DNA of 64,000 nt from Euptelea pleiosperma (lineage: Eukaryota; Streptophyta; Magnoliopsida; Ranunculales; Eupteleaceae). Shown one piece after another: positions 30,701 to 42,053 of this stretch (position 1 is its first letter; the number at the start of each line of letters is the position of its first letter). The notes under the pieces are model-generated. The model ran no database searches. It saw nothing but the letters and a program-made list of their open reading frames with translations, and was not told the origin of the DNA. Both the position numbers and the translations under genes were made by a program. The stretch is taken from positions 13,517,190 to 13,581,189 of the forward strand of contig CM068553.1 in assembly GCA_035048495.1 (NCBI GenBank), in the 5' to 3' direction.

Positions 30701-32884
30701 TCAAAGAAGATACAATGGATAACATTGCAGGTGCATGATTTAGGACAGACCCAAATTGTTCCACAATTGAAAGAATATATGCTGGTTTTAGATGTTTGAA
30801 GGAATAGAACAGGTATAAGAAGAAGTCAACTAGTGCATTAGTTTAGAGATGGGCTTCTAAGGTTTTCAAGGCTAAAAGAGGTCGAAAATATTGGAAGTAT
30901 GTAAGCTGGAAAAAACCGGAAAAAGGGGGTAAAGAATTTAAAGAAAATATAAGAAGGAGAATATTTAATGTGCATGTAAGAATCAGCACTTACAATTTTG
31001 AAGAAAAACTCTCAAGGAGTCACACACAAAGAAACCTCAAGCTGATGAAGTAGACACCCCACTTTGGAAGATAAAATAGAGAGGAGTAACACCAGCCTAA
31101 TATATTCTCTGATGGATTCACACTATCAAAATAGATGAGTAATACCTCAAAGAAAGCAACACGGCTTCTTAAACTCTTCATTCAATTCCAAAATAAGCAA
31201 AAGGGTATATTATGTAGGGGACAATACCTCTTTCCTCTTATACCAAATCATAGGTAGTAATTCAGCATGCAGAAAAATTACAGTACAGAAAAGTTCGAGT
31301 ATAACTTGGGTTTGTCATTCAAAAATTCGTTTAAAATTTAGGCAAAAAGTAAAATAAATTTTTTTAAAATAATAATAACAAATATTGCAACTTTTTTTGC
31401 ATTTTAAAGTATTTTTTCCATAAAATCATTTTTTCAATAATTCATGCCTAATACGCATATAATACGGATCCACATAAAATACACAAACTTCACCAAATCT
31501 TTGAAAAGTTCGGCCATATAATAATTTTTAAAAAATCCGCATATATTATGGAAATAATATGCAAACTTACTTATGGGCCAAATCTACTTGCTAAGAAACT
31601 AAAAAATAAAAACTCACCTAATACTCTTTGACCAGTAGTTTCCTACAAACTAAATAATAACCCTACTACAATTTAGACTATAATGGAAACTCCTTAACCA
31701 TAGTAAACAAATAAACATACTTTCCTAAATTTTTTTTTTTATAAGGTACTTTCCTATTAAAAGTCTTCTTTTATTCAATCTTAAAGAAGATAAACAAACC
31801 AGACTAGTGCTCCCATCATAGTTCTGCACCATGTTCTTAACTCACTCAAATCATGTCCAAAATGCATAAACTTGGGCTCATTAGATAGCTAATTGAATAA
31901 GCTTTCTAACAGTACCAAAATTGAGGCATTCATGAACTTTTTTGGTGCAGAAAATATAGCCAATATATGAAATTGTGATATTAGACTACATCACTGCAGC
32001 ATTTGCTGCAAAAGAAGACACGGAATATCATTCTTGTATTAGCATTTAGCATTACAAAGTATACACTATAGTTCCGCATTCTGCAGTTACATAGGATAGA
32101 ATCATATTTTTGACTATTGTGAATAAACAACACTAAAGATATTGGAGTCATATGTCAACAAAGCAAAATTGCACCTCACTCATCTAAGCCAAGCAATAAT
32201 GGTTCTCATCTATCTTGAAAGGGAGTGCCCATATGGTGCAGATTAAATAATTTGAATCACCATTGCCACATGAAAGATAGGCTTTCAAAAAATCACAAAT
32301 GGAAAATGAGCAAAGGCCTTGTCCTGAAATGTGTGGTGCAGATTAAGTTGGTTAGTTCCATATGAATCTAAGAACCCTGAATCCAAAAGTATTCTCCACC
32401 ATTCTGGGACCCACCCAGCCTGCCACAAGAATTAAACAGATAAAACATCCAAAAAGTTGTGAAGTGTTAACAAACTCCACTTTGTGGATATAAGATGCAG
32501 AAAATGGGCAGCAGATGAAAAAATTCACTATTGTCAATTTGGCATGGATTAACTCTAAGACACCATATAAAATTGAAGCTAACTGTAAAATCATGAATGG
32601 ACAGATGCTTCTGCTTTCAATTAGCCTGAAAGAAATCGAGGCCTTTGACTCGCTTTGTTATGAGGAGATCAGAGGGTCTTGAGCCACAAAAGGAGAAAAT
32701 AAAATTGCTTTGCGAAAAGAAAGTGGTATAAATGCTTAGATCTGAAGCCTACCTTTGCAGCAGATATTCACTTATGAGATACCATTGACATTTCTACTGC
32801 TCATCAGAGGGGCAGTCCAGACCAGCAAACCAGCATCAAGCATAATATTTCCAGTTAGTCAATGCCTGCCAATATAGGCCCAAT
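27704..32884. other. Intergenic interval, no recognised gene
   Basis: Only short open frames. One minus-strand segment (about 28090-28214) opens with Met and a Lys-rich stretch and meets a GT donor-like site, but no partner exon was found. 31250-31577 is listed separately. The 3' untranslated region of the PPR gene probably extends into the right part. Confidence 0.5.
31250..31577. mobile_element. Degenerate relative of the hAT family
   Basis: The left sequence (GTACAGAAAAGTTCGAGTAT) resembles the subterminal region at 50640, and the reversed right end (GTAAGTTTGCATATTATTTC) resembles the end at 51739. Clean termini and target duplication are missing. Confidence 0.4.
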
Positions 32885-33202
32885 GTAAACTTTGTATGTC
32901 TTGGACTCTTATTCATCTGAATGAAATCAGGTAGAAGCATGTGCCTTTCTGTATAGAATTCTTCCGTACAACACCAAAAAATCGGTGATGAACATGCATT
33001 TCAAATATGACATCTCAAGTTTGTTCTTTGGTACAACATTATGGTAAACTTTGTACGTTTTCGGTTCTTATTCATCTGAACCAAGTCAGGTGGAACCATT
33101 TGCCTTTCTGTATTGAATTCTCCCGTACAACACCTAAAAGTCAGTGATGATCAAGCATTTCAAATATGACATCTCAAGTTTGTTCATTTGGTACAACATA
33201 GT
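32885..33202. repeat. 159-bp tandem duplication spanning the PPR stop codon
   Basis: Two imperfect copies (32885-33043 and 33044-33202) start GTAAACTTTGTA and end in TTTGTTC..TTGGTACAAC. The second contains the final codons and stop of the PPR gene; in the first the equivalent codons are shifted by a 1-base difference and lie in the 3' flank. Confidence 0.85.
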
Positions 33203-35480
33203 CCTTAATATCAGTGATTAGACCCCTCCTTACCATCTCATTTAGCAATTCAATGGCTTCATCCATGTTTCCCAGTTCATGATACTTCCTTATTAAAGAT
33301 TTATAAGCAGCCACATCTGGAAGAACACCCTTTCTTGTCATCTCATCCAGCAAACTCCTTGCTTGTTGCACTTGACCACATTGACAAAGCCCACAAATCA
33401 ATGAAGTGTACGCATACAAATCAAGCTCGATACCATTTTCCACCATTCTGTTTCTCAGATCGAAAGCTTCCTGAAGATTGCCATGCTTCAGGTTCCCATC
33501 CATCAGAGATGTGTAAGCAACTTTATCTGGAACCATACCCTTCTCCAACATTTCATCGAACAGATTCACGGCTTTTTCCAAGAAATCCTTTTTGCAAAGG
33601 CCATCAATTAGGGCCGTATATGCCAATACATTAGGTTGTAAGCCCACGTCCGCCATCTTACCAAAATGATAGGATGCTTCTTGGACCGATCCTGCCTTGC
33701 ACAAACCATCAATCAATGCACAATAAGTCACAACAGTGGGGACAACACCCAAATCATTCATTTCGTGTAGCAGTTTGAGAGCTTCTGAGGCATTTCCTGC
33801 CTTGAAATAAGCATCCATGAGTGTTGTATAGATAACATGATTCGCTTTTACACCACATTCCATCATTTCACCAATTAAAAGCTTTGCTTCTTGAAGCTTA
33901 CCTTGGTCGCACAGACCCCAGATAATGGTTCCATAGAGAGATAAGTCCGGTTTGAAGCCTTTTTCATTTATTTCTTTTAATAAATCCATGGCTTTCTCAG
34001 CCTTTTTGTTCTTGAAATACCCATGAACAAGGGCAGTGTAGATTAGCTGGTTCGCAGCCACTCCAGCGTTTAGCATTGCCTTGAAAACTTCTTCTGCTTC
34101 CCCCACCTTCCCCTCTTTACATAGGCCATCAACTAAAACTGTGTAGGTAACAATATTCAGGTTAATTCCTGCCTGCAACATCTCATTAACCAGCTTCAAA
34201 GCTTCGCTGAGATTACCTGCTTTACAGCTCCCATCTATCAAAGAAGTATATGTAAACTCGTTAGGGGTAAGGCCAACCAGTCTCATGTCCACAAAAAACT
34301 TGATTGCTTCTTGCATCATCCCTTCCTTGCAAAAAGCGTCAATAAATGTACTAAAGGTTACAACATTGGGTTTCAACCCATTCTCCTTCATCTCGCGGAG
34401 ATACAGAAAGGCCTGTGGCATCTGTTCAAATTTACAGAAACAGTTGATCAGAGCATTGTACGTTATCACATCAGGATTGCAACCTGCCACCTTCATTTCC
34501 TCAAATATACATATTGCTTCCTCTAACTGTCCGAACTTCCCATGCCCATCAATAAGAGAGTTATATGTGACAATGTCTGGCATGAAATCCATCTCTTTCA
34601 ACTGTGTAAACAAGCCTCTCGCAGTCTTCAAATCCCCCTCCTTGCACGCAAAATCTATCATAATGTTGTAAGTAAACACTGATGGGGCGATTCTGGCAGC
34701 GACCATGTCCTCAAAAAACTTCCTTGACAAGTCCCCCCGGCCCAACTTGGAAAGCCTGTGCAGAAGAACGTTACAAGATCGCGTCTTCGGGAAAATCCTA
34801 AACTTCCTCATCCTCATAAAGCACTCATTAGCTTCTTCAAGCAACCCTAATTCCGTCAAGACACCAAACAAGGCATCGAAGACTCCATACCCCGAATTGC
34901 AAACACCCTTGGTCAACCACAACACGTCAAAAACATCTGAACCAGGTAGAACCCGTCTTGAATAAATCAAAGTTTTCAGAACTTCTTGGGCATCAAAATA
35001 CATTCTAGCCCTAAACAAAATGTGAACAAGAATACAATACGACTCAGTCGTGTGGCAAAAACCTTCTTGCCTCCCAGCCCAGTTAAAGAACTTGAGCGCT
35101 AGTCGCGCGTCCTCCCTCAACTCTACCAAAACCCTAGAAACCTTAATTGGAGCTAAAACAGAACCAAACAACTCAACAACCCTATAATCGTCCCAGCGTT
35201 CTTCTTGGACGATCTTACGTATCGATTCTTTATTCAAATCTTCGCGAAAATTATCCGGTTTCGCTTCCGTAGCAAAAGGGAATCGAATCAAATACAGAAA
35301 ACTAGTGAACCAAATCAACACAGTGGAGGGGAAAGGTGAAACCTTTGGTAGTCCATGAGATGCTGAAGTATCGAAGAGACCACCGACTGGTCGATTAGGG
35401 TTAGAAATCGATAAGAAAACGCTGGATCGTTGCGAATTCCTCCGTCCAATGCCGTGGAAATTGCGCAGGAAATGTAACAT
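33174..35480 (-). CDS. P-class pentatricopeptide repeat protein
   Basis: An intronless 768-codon gene starting at an ATG (MLHFLRNFHGIGRRNSQRSS, Arg/Ser-rich, typical of an organelle transit peptide). From about residue 240 to 755 at least 15 consecutive 35-residue repeats follow the pattern V-x-T-Y-x-x-L-I-D-G-L-C-K-x-G-x-x-x-E-A. All have length 35 and there is no E, E+ or DYW extension, so this is the P subclass. Such proteins bind specific organellar transcripts and aid stability, splicing or translation. It resembles the Arabidopsis At2g02150 type, by memory only. Intact frame; probably functional. A tandem duplication touches its last codons and 3' flank. Confidence 0.93.
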   Translation of the reverse strand: MLHFLRNFHGIGRRNSQRSSVFLSISNPNRPVGGLFDTSASHGLPKVSPFPSTVLIWFTSFLYLIRFPFATEAKPDNFREDLNKESIRKIVQEERWDDYRVVELFGSVLAPIKVSRVLVELREDARLALKFFNWAGRQEGFCHTTESYCILVHILFRARMYFDAQEVLKTLIYSRRVLPGSDVFDVLWLTKGVCNSGYGVFDALFGVLTELGLLEEANECFMRMRKFRIFPKTRSCNVLLHRLSKLGRGDLSRKFFEDMVAARIAPSVFTYNIMIDFACKEGDLKTARGLFTQLKEMDFMPDIVTYNSLIDGHGKFGQLEEAICIFEEMKVAGCNPDVITYNALINCFCKFEQMPQAFLYLREMKENGLKPNVVTFSTFIDAFCKEGMMQEAIKFFVDMRLVGLTPNEFTYTSLIDGSCKAGNLSEALKLVNEMLQAGINLNIVTYTVLVDGLCKEGKVGEAEEVFKAMLNAGVAANQLIYTALVHGYFKNKKAEKAMDLLKEINEKGFKPDLSLYGTIIWGLCDQGKLQEAKLLIGEMMECGVKANHVIYTTLMDAYFKAGNASEALKLLHEMNDLGVVPTVVTYCALIDGLCKAGSVQEASYHFGKMADVGLQPNVLAYTALIDGLCKKDFLEKAVNLFDEMLEKGMVPDKVAYTSLMDGNLKHGNLQEAFDLRNRMVENGIELDLYAYTSLICGLCQCGQVQQARSLLDEMTRKGVLPDVAAYKSLIRKYHELGNMDEAIELLNEMVRRGLITDIKDYVVPNEQT

Positions 35481-36633
35481 TTTAACCAGCTCCCATTATC
35501 GCCATTTTCAGAGCTTAGATTACCGAGAGATGATTCTTAGATACTGTGAGGATTTGTTCCATGGAGAGACGATTGAGAGAGAACTTAAGCCTGTACTCGT
35601 TGTCGTTATTGTTGTTGGTGCTGGTGGTGGTGTTCTTTCTTCTTCTTCCATGGAGGGTTTTGTTAGGGTTTTTGTAGGAGTTAACGGCAGTATTCAGCCA
35701 AGCTTGATGAAATTAGTGCAGCAAAAGATTCCGGTACTAAGGGGGTGTTTGTTTGTAGGGGTAACTTTATGATTGTGTTTGGGAATAAAGTTAATATGGC
35801 ATGATTTCAGCCCGTGCAACAATTATTTTACTTCCTTTTGCTTCTTTGTTTTTTTTTTAATTATCAAACCTGTTAAGGGTTTAGGTCTGTGAGTATTGAT
35901 AACACCAACCATGCTTACAGACTCACACATGCACGGACAAATTTAGTATGCAAACATTGTCAGTACTGTTGGATGTTCCTTGAAAAATGTGTTATTTCAA
36001 TATTTTCAAAAAAATATATTTTATAAATTAAAAACACATTTTTCGATAAGCATTTAATGATGGATACAATGTTTGCATACTTTTTAAGTATGCATATGGT
36101 TGCATACTAGACCGGGCACGGGCACGCACACACACACAATAAATTAAAAAAAAAAAGGATAACACCAACCTCGATTCGAAACCTACTTCACCCATTGATG
36201 ACTACCCGCTAACTCACTTGCCTACCCAAATAAAAACAAATAAAAATGTGTTACCATCCTCCCAATTGGTCTTCGTGCTAGAGTTAGTAAATTCTTGAAT
36301 TATTTGTGGATAAGTTGCGAACTGTACAAATTACATAAAAAAAAAAAAACCGAACCAAACGATGTCCTATTCAAAGGTTTAGAAAAACTCACGCATTTTT
36401 TTAACAAGATTGAGTTATTCATGAACTTTTCCGATTTATTTTCAGATTATTTAGTTTTGAAAATGAAAAATTATTTTACAAGACAAAAATTGTCAATATT
36501 TTACTTGTTGTTTTATTTTATATTTAAACTATTTTTGTCAAATTTTAATGACAAATCCAAATTGTACTCGAACATTTTTCGTACAGTATTTTGGCCGTAC
36601 TCCGGATTGTTAACTACGAGTTGGACCATTAAT
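35481..36633. other. PPR upstream region and spacer
   Basis: 35481-35770 is the likely promoter/5' leader of the PPR gene; the plus-strand open frame there is a chance frame. A truncated MITE-like start (GGGGGTGTTTGTTTGTAGGG near 35741-35760) and the MITE copy at 35945 lie upstream. 36111-36633 is AT-rich with no gene. Confidence 0.5.
35945..36109. mobile_element. Small inverted-repeat MITE, copy 2
   Basis: Reverse-oriented relative of 17195-17393, sharing the outer GTCTAGTATGCAACC-type end (CCGGTCTAGTATGCAACC on the minus strand) and CTAAATTTG on the other side. It lacks part of one inverted arm. Confidence 0.65.
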
Positions 36634-37661
36634 TGTCACGTCCTAAATTTCGAATACACAAATCCTGAACTGTGCACCACGTGTTCTGAATCCAACGTTA
36701 ATGCGCAAGGCATTCTCACTCGTTTATCTAATTAGAGTAAGTTTTTTATTTTAAAATGCAGAAGCGCGAACCTACTGGGCATAAAACTATATCCGAACTA
36801 TTAAACTAAAACAAACGAACTATCTTATTATATAACAAGATAAACGAAGATTATCCTAAGTGTTATCATGATATTATACAATAGAGATGTGTGATCCGAT
36901 GATAGACATATATAAATAACAAGAATCTAAACATCTAAAATACAACTATCTACTTCACTTAAATACGATAAATGATATACGCTCCACTGCATTTGATCTC
37001 TCTTCAAAAGCAATCTGAATATGTCTGTCGATTCTTCTCTCTAAGAAGATTGTAAGTGGGTGAGCTTTTGGGGAAAAGTCCAGTAAGTGACCTACCTTCT
37101 AAACATGTCTAGAGGGGTAAAATCTTCGATAAAATAATAGTAGTATAAATTTACTAGAACGACAAAATTTTAAAACTAGAAGAATATCAATAACTAAATT
37201 TGAAAGTAAAAAAAAAAAATGAATATCTCAATGATAAAGTAGGATATAAATTGTGACAATATAAAGCAATTTTAGAAATTCGATAACATTGTGCATTAAT
37301 ATAAAGCAGAAATAAATATGAGAGGCATGCATGAAATGCAAGTTACAAAATCAATAAGCGTGATAGACCCAAGTCGTAAGTACATCTTATTCTATACTAA
37401 GTGTTACTCGTGACTCTACCTATAGCATGCAATATAGTATTCATTTTATATTTCTCAATTAACATCTTTTCACTTCATAATTGAGATCATATCTCTTAAA
37501 TTTCTTTGGATGCAACTAAAATACAACTAGTTTTATAATTGTCCCAATCAGGGTCTCTCTCTAAGGAACCAAGTAATCATCATCCAAAACTAATCCACTC
37601 TATAACCAAGTTCACCAATGTACTTACATAGCTCTCAAGTCTATCAGTTGGAGTTTGTCCA
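36634..37661 (-). repeat. Older LTR-like sequence, host of the 37662 insertion
   Basis: TGTCACGTCCTAAATTTCGA at 36634 resembles the LTR edge at 37662 (TGTCACATCCCGAATCT). The sequence to 37661 has no gene and seems to continue after 55601, on the far side of the younger element. The end of this older LTR could not be located with confidence. Confidence 0.4.
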
Positions 37662-39018
37662 TGTCACATCCCGAATCTAGGACACCTAGATCCGACCCAA
37701 ATGACTATGGATCACAGCCTGTTTACCCAAGATTCAGGGTGTAATAAAATATCATAATAAATAAATCATCCAAAATGATCCAAAGTGACCAACAATATCT
37801 TAAACTCAATACAATGATATTAGTAAGTCTTAGTGTTCAAATATAAATAAACGCCATAAAAAGGAAGAGGTGTCTAAGCATTAACGTCAATCCATCGGCT
37901 TCATCAAAAGTCTCATCGGTCATTCACACTATCGCCGTCCTCCCAGGCGTATATTCATGTACCCGTTATCATCTACAAAATCTAAAGGAGTCGACATATG
38001 CCGTGAGCTAACACTCAGTAGAAAAACCACATGTACACCACTTGTTCATACAATTAAATCCTTATAATGTCCAATCTAATCATATCTTAATCATGTATAT
38101 AACAAATTCAACATAATAATAACTTCACGTGTGAAGCATAGAAATGTAATAGATGAAACATGATGTAGAAAAAAATTTAAACAACCCGAAGATGGGTCTC
38201 TTCTGTAAAGGTTAAGGGCTTTTCGTCCAAGGGTACTAAGCCCTACTTGCTTTCCCATTTTCAAACACTCATAACATGCCTCATGGTCAATATGATATCC
38301 CAAACGAAATACTCTGATGCAAAAATATTCAGTGATGCAATTTCAACCATCAATCAATTTTAATCAAAACTCCATAATCACAATCATAGCATTCTTTCAT
38401 GATCACTGAGCAAGATTAACAACTTAACATCATCATTATGACAAGAATATTCATATGATCTCATGTAATAAAGCATAATAGGAATACAACACGATATCAT
38501 TATCTCGAATCCATATATTCATTCCCTAGTTATAACATGATAATCAAAGAATCACCATTGATTTCAATCCATAGATCGATCACATCACTATAACAAAATG
38601 GATCGACCAATACAAAGAACTCACAATTTATTTCAATACAATGATCAATCCAGCACTATTACATGATAGAAGAAACAAACAAATCACCGCCGATTTCAGT
38701 AGGTGTACATTGTGGGTAACGTATTTTTCAGCAAGTAATATTCTAACACGTGTCACTGGCGCAATACGTGCGAGACACGAAAGATTGACATTTGGTATCG
38801 TCCAGCACGCGTGAATAAATGCGCCGAAGAGATCTTCAGAGGTCACAACCAGTCCGGTCCTACCGCACGTCATCTATTAATGGAAGAACCACGTGTCAAA
38901 TAGAGCGATCAGAAGGGAATATCTCAGGATAGGATTAGTAATGGAACGCATTGAAGCTTCAGCAATTAATATGTCAGAAAAATATTCAATCTTTCTCGAC
39001 ACATTAATTAGCAGCATG

Positions 39019-39290
39019 CTTGACGGGATTGACATTCAACTCAACCCGGCAAAGTCAAACATCAAACTTGGTAGGAATGACGTACAACTCAACCCGACAA
39101 GTTGTACAACATATTTGACGGGATTGACATTCCACTCAACCCGACAAGGTCAAACATCAGACTTGGCAGGAATGACTTACAACTCATCCCAACAAGTTCA
39201 ACAGTACACTTGACGGGAATGACGCACAACGTATCCCAACAAGTTTAACAGCGCAATTGACAGGAATGACTCTCTACTCATCCCGACAAG
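39019..39290. repeat. ~46-bp tandem repeats, six units
   Basis: Units of the form CTTGACGGGAATGAC...ACTCATCCCGACAAG, each with an internal inverted GGGATTGA / TCAACCC-type core. They lie inside the solo LTR, upstream of its TATA box. Confidence 0.85.
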
Positions 39291-39378
39291 TAAACAAAAT
39301 TCTACGAACAAGATAAGTGTTCTAAACTACAACCAGATTGATTATTGACTTATCTATTATATGATTGCCACGGGGCAA

Positions 39379-39584
39379 TTAGTTTAACTATTACACCCAT
39401 TCCCGCGCTCCCCCATTCAAATATCTGCCACGAGAAATGCCACATCGATCAGTCATTTCAAATACAACTGAATGGGAGACGTTAGTTTAACTATTACACC
39501 CATTCCCGCGCTCCCCCATTCAAATATCTGCCACGAGAAATGCCACATCGATCAGTCATTTCAAATACAACTGAATGGGAGATG
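39379..39584. repeat. 103-bp near-perfect tandem duplication
   Basis: TTAGTTTAACTATTACACCC begins both units (39379-39481 and 39482-39584), which are essentially identical. It is a recent duplication inside the solo LTR. Confidence 0.9.
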
Positions 39585-42053
39585 TTAGGATCCAACAAGA
39601 AGAGGCGATTTTGTAACAGAATCTCTCTAGATCAGATCTAACTAACGAGAAGCGAACACGTAGAAGGTGAGTCACGCCAGTTCTGAGGGTATAAATACAC
39701 GACACTCAGAACTGAGAAAGAGATTTTGCTCTCCAGATTCGGATAGTCTAAACTTTGAATCATCTTTGCTATACTTCCTAAAACCTGTTAGTACACCCTA
39801 TACTAACTTGAGCGTCGGAGTATTGTCAACAGGTACGACCACGTTTCATCTGAAGATTATCCTGTAATCCGCAGTAGAGAAAGGAGTTCTGTCCTCAAGC
39901 ATCAGATACGAATCGTCTGACCTCGAAGATTGTGTAGGATAGATCTGATATTTTTCCCCCACATACATATCTCGGTGTTGTAGATTGTCCTAGGTTTGAA
40001 GATGTCAAATGGTAGAAGTCTTTATTGTGGCCCACGATTTGCCTCAGTGGTTCTAGACGAAGTTATGTAAACATTCATAATCGCACAAGACAGATTTATA
40101 ATGGTTCGGTGACTTCGCACCTACGTTCACTTTCCAACCCTCAACAATTGCAATTTATTATTCTTTCAATCATGAAAATTGCTTCTCGCATACCTGAAGA
40201 GTCAAACTAGGCTAGTAGAGTTAGAAGAAAACTCTTTTCTCAAGGATCTACAATCCACAACTCAATACCAATGAGTAAACACTTATCAACCAAACACAAG
40301 CTCAAGTTTTGATAGTTATAATGCTATCTTAAGGTTTGTTCATAGAGATACTTACCTTTAGATGAATTTGGAACAAATTGTTGAATCTTCAGAGAAGTTT
40401 CACCACAAATGTCACACTTACAGTGATGATCAACTACTAGATAGAAAATGAGAAAGTGTAAACAACAGAGTGTAGCCTATCAAAAGTCAGAGCCTTCACA
40501 AAATGATGCAACTTGATTTGCTCAAGTGAAACTCTCAAATAATCCAAATCTCTTCAACTCATAAGATATCAATGAATGAATGAGAGTACAAGAATTATTG
40601 TTTGGTTATTTGTGCTAGGGTTTATGACTGTTTTATATAAGTAGCTCTTAAACAAGAGAAACTGACTTAAAATGTCCATTGGGATAGATCCGGCAAGCCA
40701 AAAATCATGAGATTTATCAGTCAAATCGAGATCCATTTTCAAGGGGGGTCGACCACACAAAGAGACTTCTATCTGAGGAGCGGTCGAGCGCTCAAATTAG
40801 CCAATCGGCCAAGAGTCATTATAAAAAAAATAACATGTAAAGGGGGTGGTCTACCGCTCAAAGTGGTTAGTCGACCGCACGAGTCAGTATTGAATGGTCG
40901 AACGCACCTTTTAAGTGGTTGGTCGATCAATATGCCCCGACGCCAAATAGCCCCAAGTCAGCCTAGACGCCAAAAAGTCTAAGTCAAAAAAATCATCAAG
41001 GGCCTAGACAACTACATGATTCGTATGTTGAACCCCTTAATGTATATGAATATTAAGTACACGTGAGATTTCGTTTGTTGATCGTCCATTGAGTGAGAAT
41101 TTTTGCAGAGTTGAGTCTCAAATCTTTATGTTAATGTGACTTTATCTTTTGCTTAATAGCATTCATTGGGTTGATCTTTTTTAGCTTTGATCTTCTCTGA
41201 ATTGTTGATGAAGTCCCCATTTGATTATTAACGCTTCGGTCTTTAAAAGACTACTACCAAACGAAATCAAATACTAATAAACTAAGTATTCTTGGGATTG
41301 AAAACATAGACTTTTCATAAGCCACCTAGGTTTAAGGTACCAAGTGTTCACGTTTTACTAGGGAATAGATCCTTATATTTGTAGTAATTTATGGTTTTAC
41401 ATTTTTGAAAGACTTCTATCCTAGTGGTTAGGTGTTAATATGGCAAGAGTCTTTTAGATTTGCTAATGTAGTTCAACGTTTCTTATTATGTAGATGACTA
41501 AATTCACTTCAACATTTTTTTAATTCAATTTAGGTAATTAAGTGTTAGCCATGTGGGTCTCTACAATGCTCATATGTTAGTAGTACTAGTATGATTATTT
41601 TTAAGTTTCTAAATTTTATTCCCTCTAAGCAACAAGTGTTGGAGTAATCCTAGGTACCACGTGTTACTCTTACATTAACTTACCGTATTTAATAGAGTTA
41701 AGTCTCTTCTTATGTGGTTTATTACGAGAATGCCACTAATAAGTGATACGTGATTTTATATACTTAAGCTTAGGTGTACTAAAGGCGTACCATTGCACAT
41801 CTACTCCATAGGGTACTCTTCAATAAATATTCAATTAAGATGTGGTCTTATCATAGCGTTCAAAAAAATACATATGCTAAAGATTATCATGTATCATGAG
41901 ATGAAAGTTCTTGTCTAAGTTCTGACAATATACTAGGTGTCGCACATATTATATAACAAGACAAGTAATTGTAATGAAATTTTTAAATTGAAAAAATTAC
42001 CTTCTAAAGACAAATTACCCTAATACCCCTGAACCAAAGTTCAGAGTATTACA

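Larger units (their letters stand above)
38711..39963 (+). mobile_element. Solo LTR, 1253 bp
   Basis: Ends TGTGGG...CCCACA with a perfect 5-bp target duplication TACAT (38706-38710 and 39964-39968). It has a TATA box TATAAATA (39690-39697) followed by a transcribed-leader-like stretch and the 'acttgagcgtcgg' motif common in gypsy LTRs. No internal region remains, so it arose by LTR-LTR recombination. It contains two internal tandem repeats. Confidence 0.85.
37662..42053 (-). repeat. 3' LTR (left) with nested solo LTR
   Basis: 4392 bp including a 1253-bp solo LTR (38711-39963). It contains 'ccgtgagctaacactcagtag' near 38000, a motif I associate with plant gypsy LTRs. 40000-41300 includes LTR-like and 'gtggtcgaccgc'-type repeats (40740-40930) of uncertain origin. 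No gene. Confidence 0.65.

Noticed and set aside
34285..34671. 128-codon plus-strand open frame over the PPR gene
   Set aside because: It is the antisense shadow of the repetitive PPR coding sequence.
36295..36735. 146-codon plus-strand open frame
   Set aside because: Phe/Leu/Asn-rich composition from AT-rich DNA, no domain, and it overlaps the start of LTR-like sequence. Treated as a chance frame.
36634..37293. Complete solo LTR with TTAAT target duplication (TGTCACG ... TTGTGCA)
   Set aside because: The AT-rich 5-mer can match by chance, and LTR-like sequence seems to continue past 37293. Only the left edge is kept.
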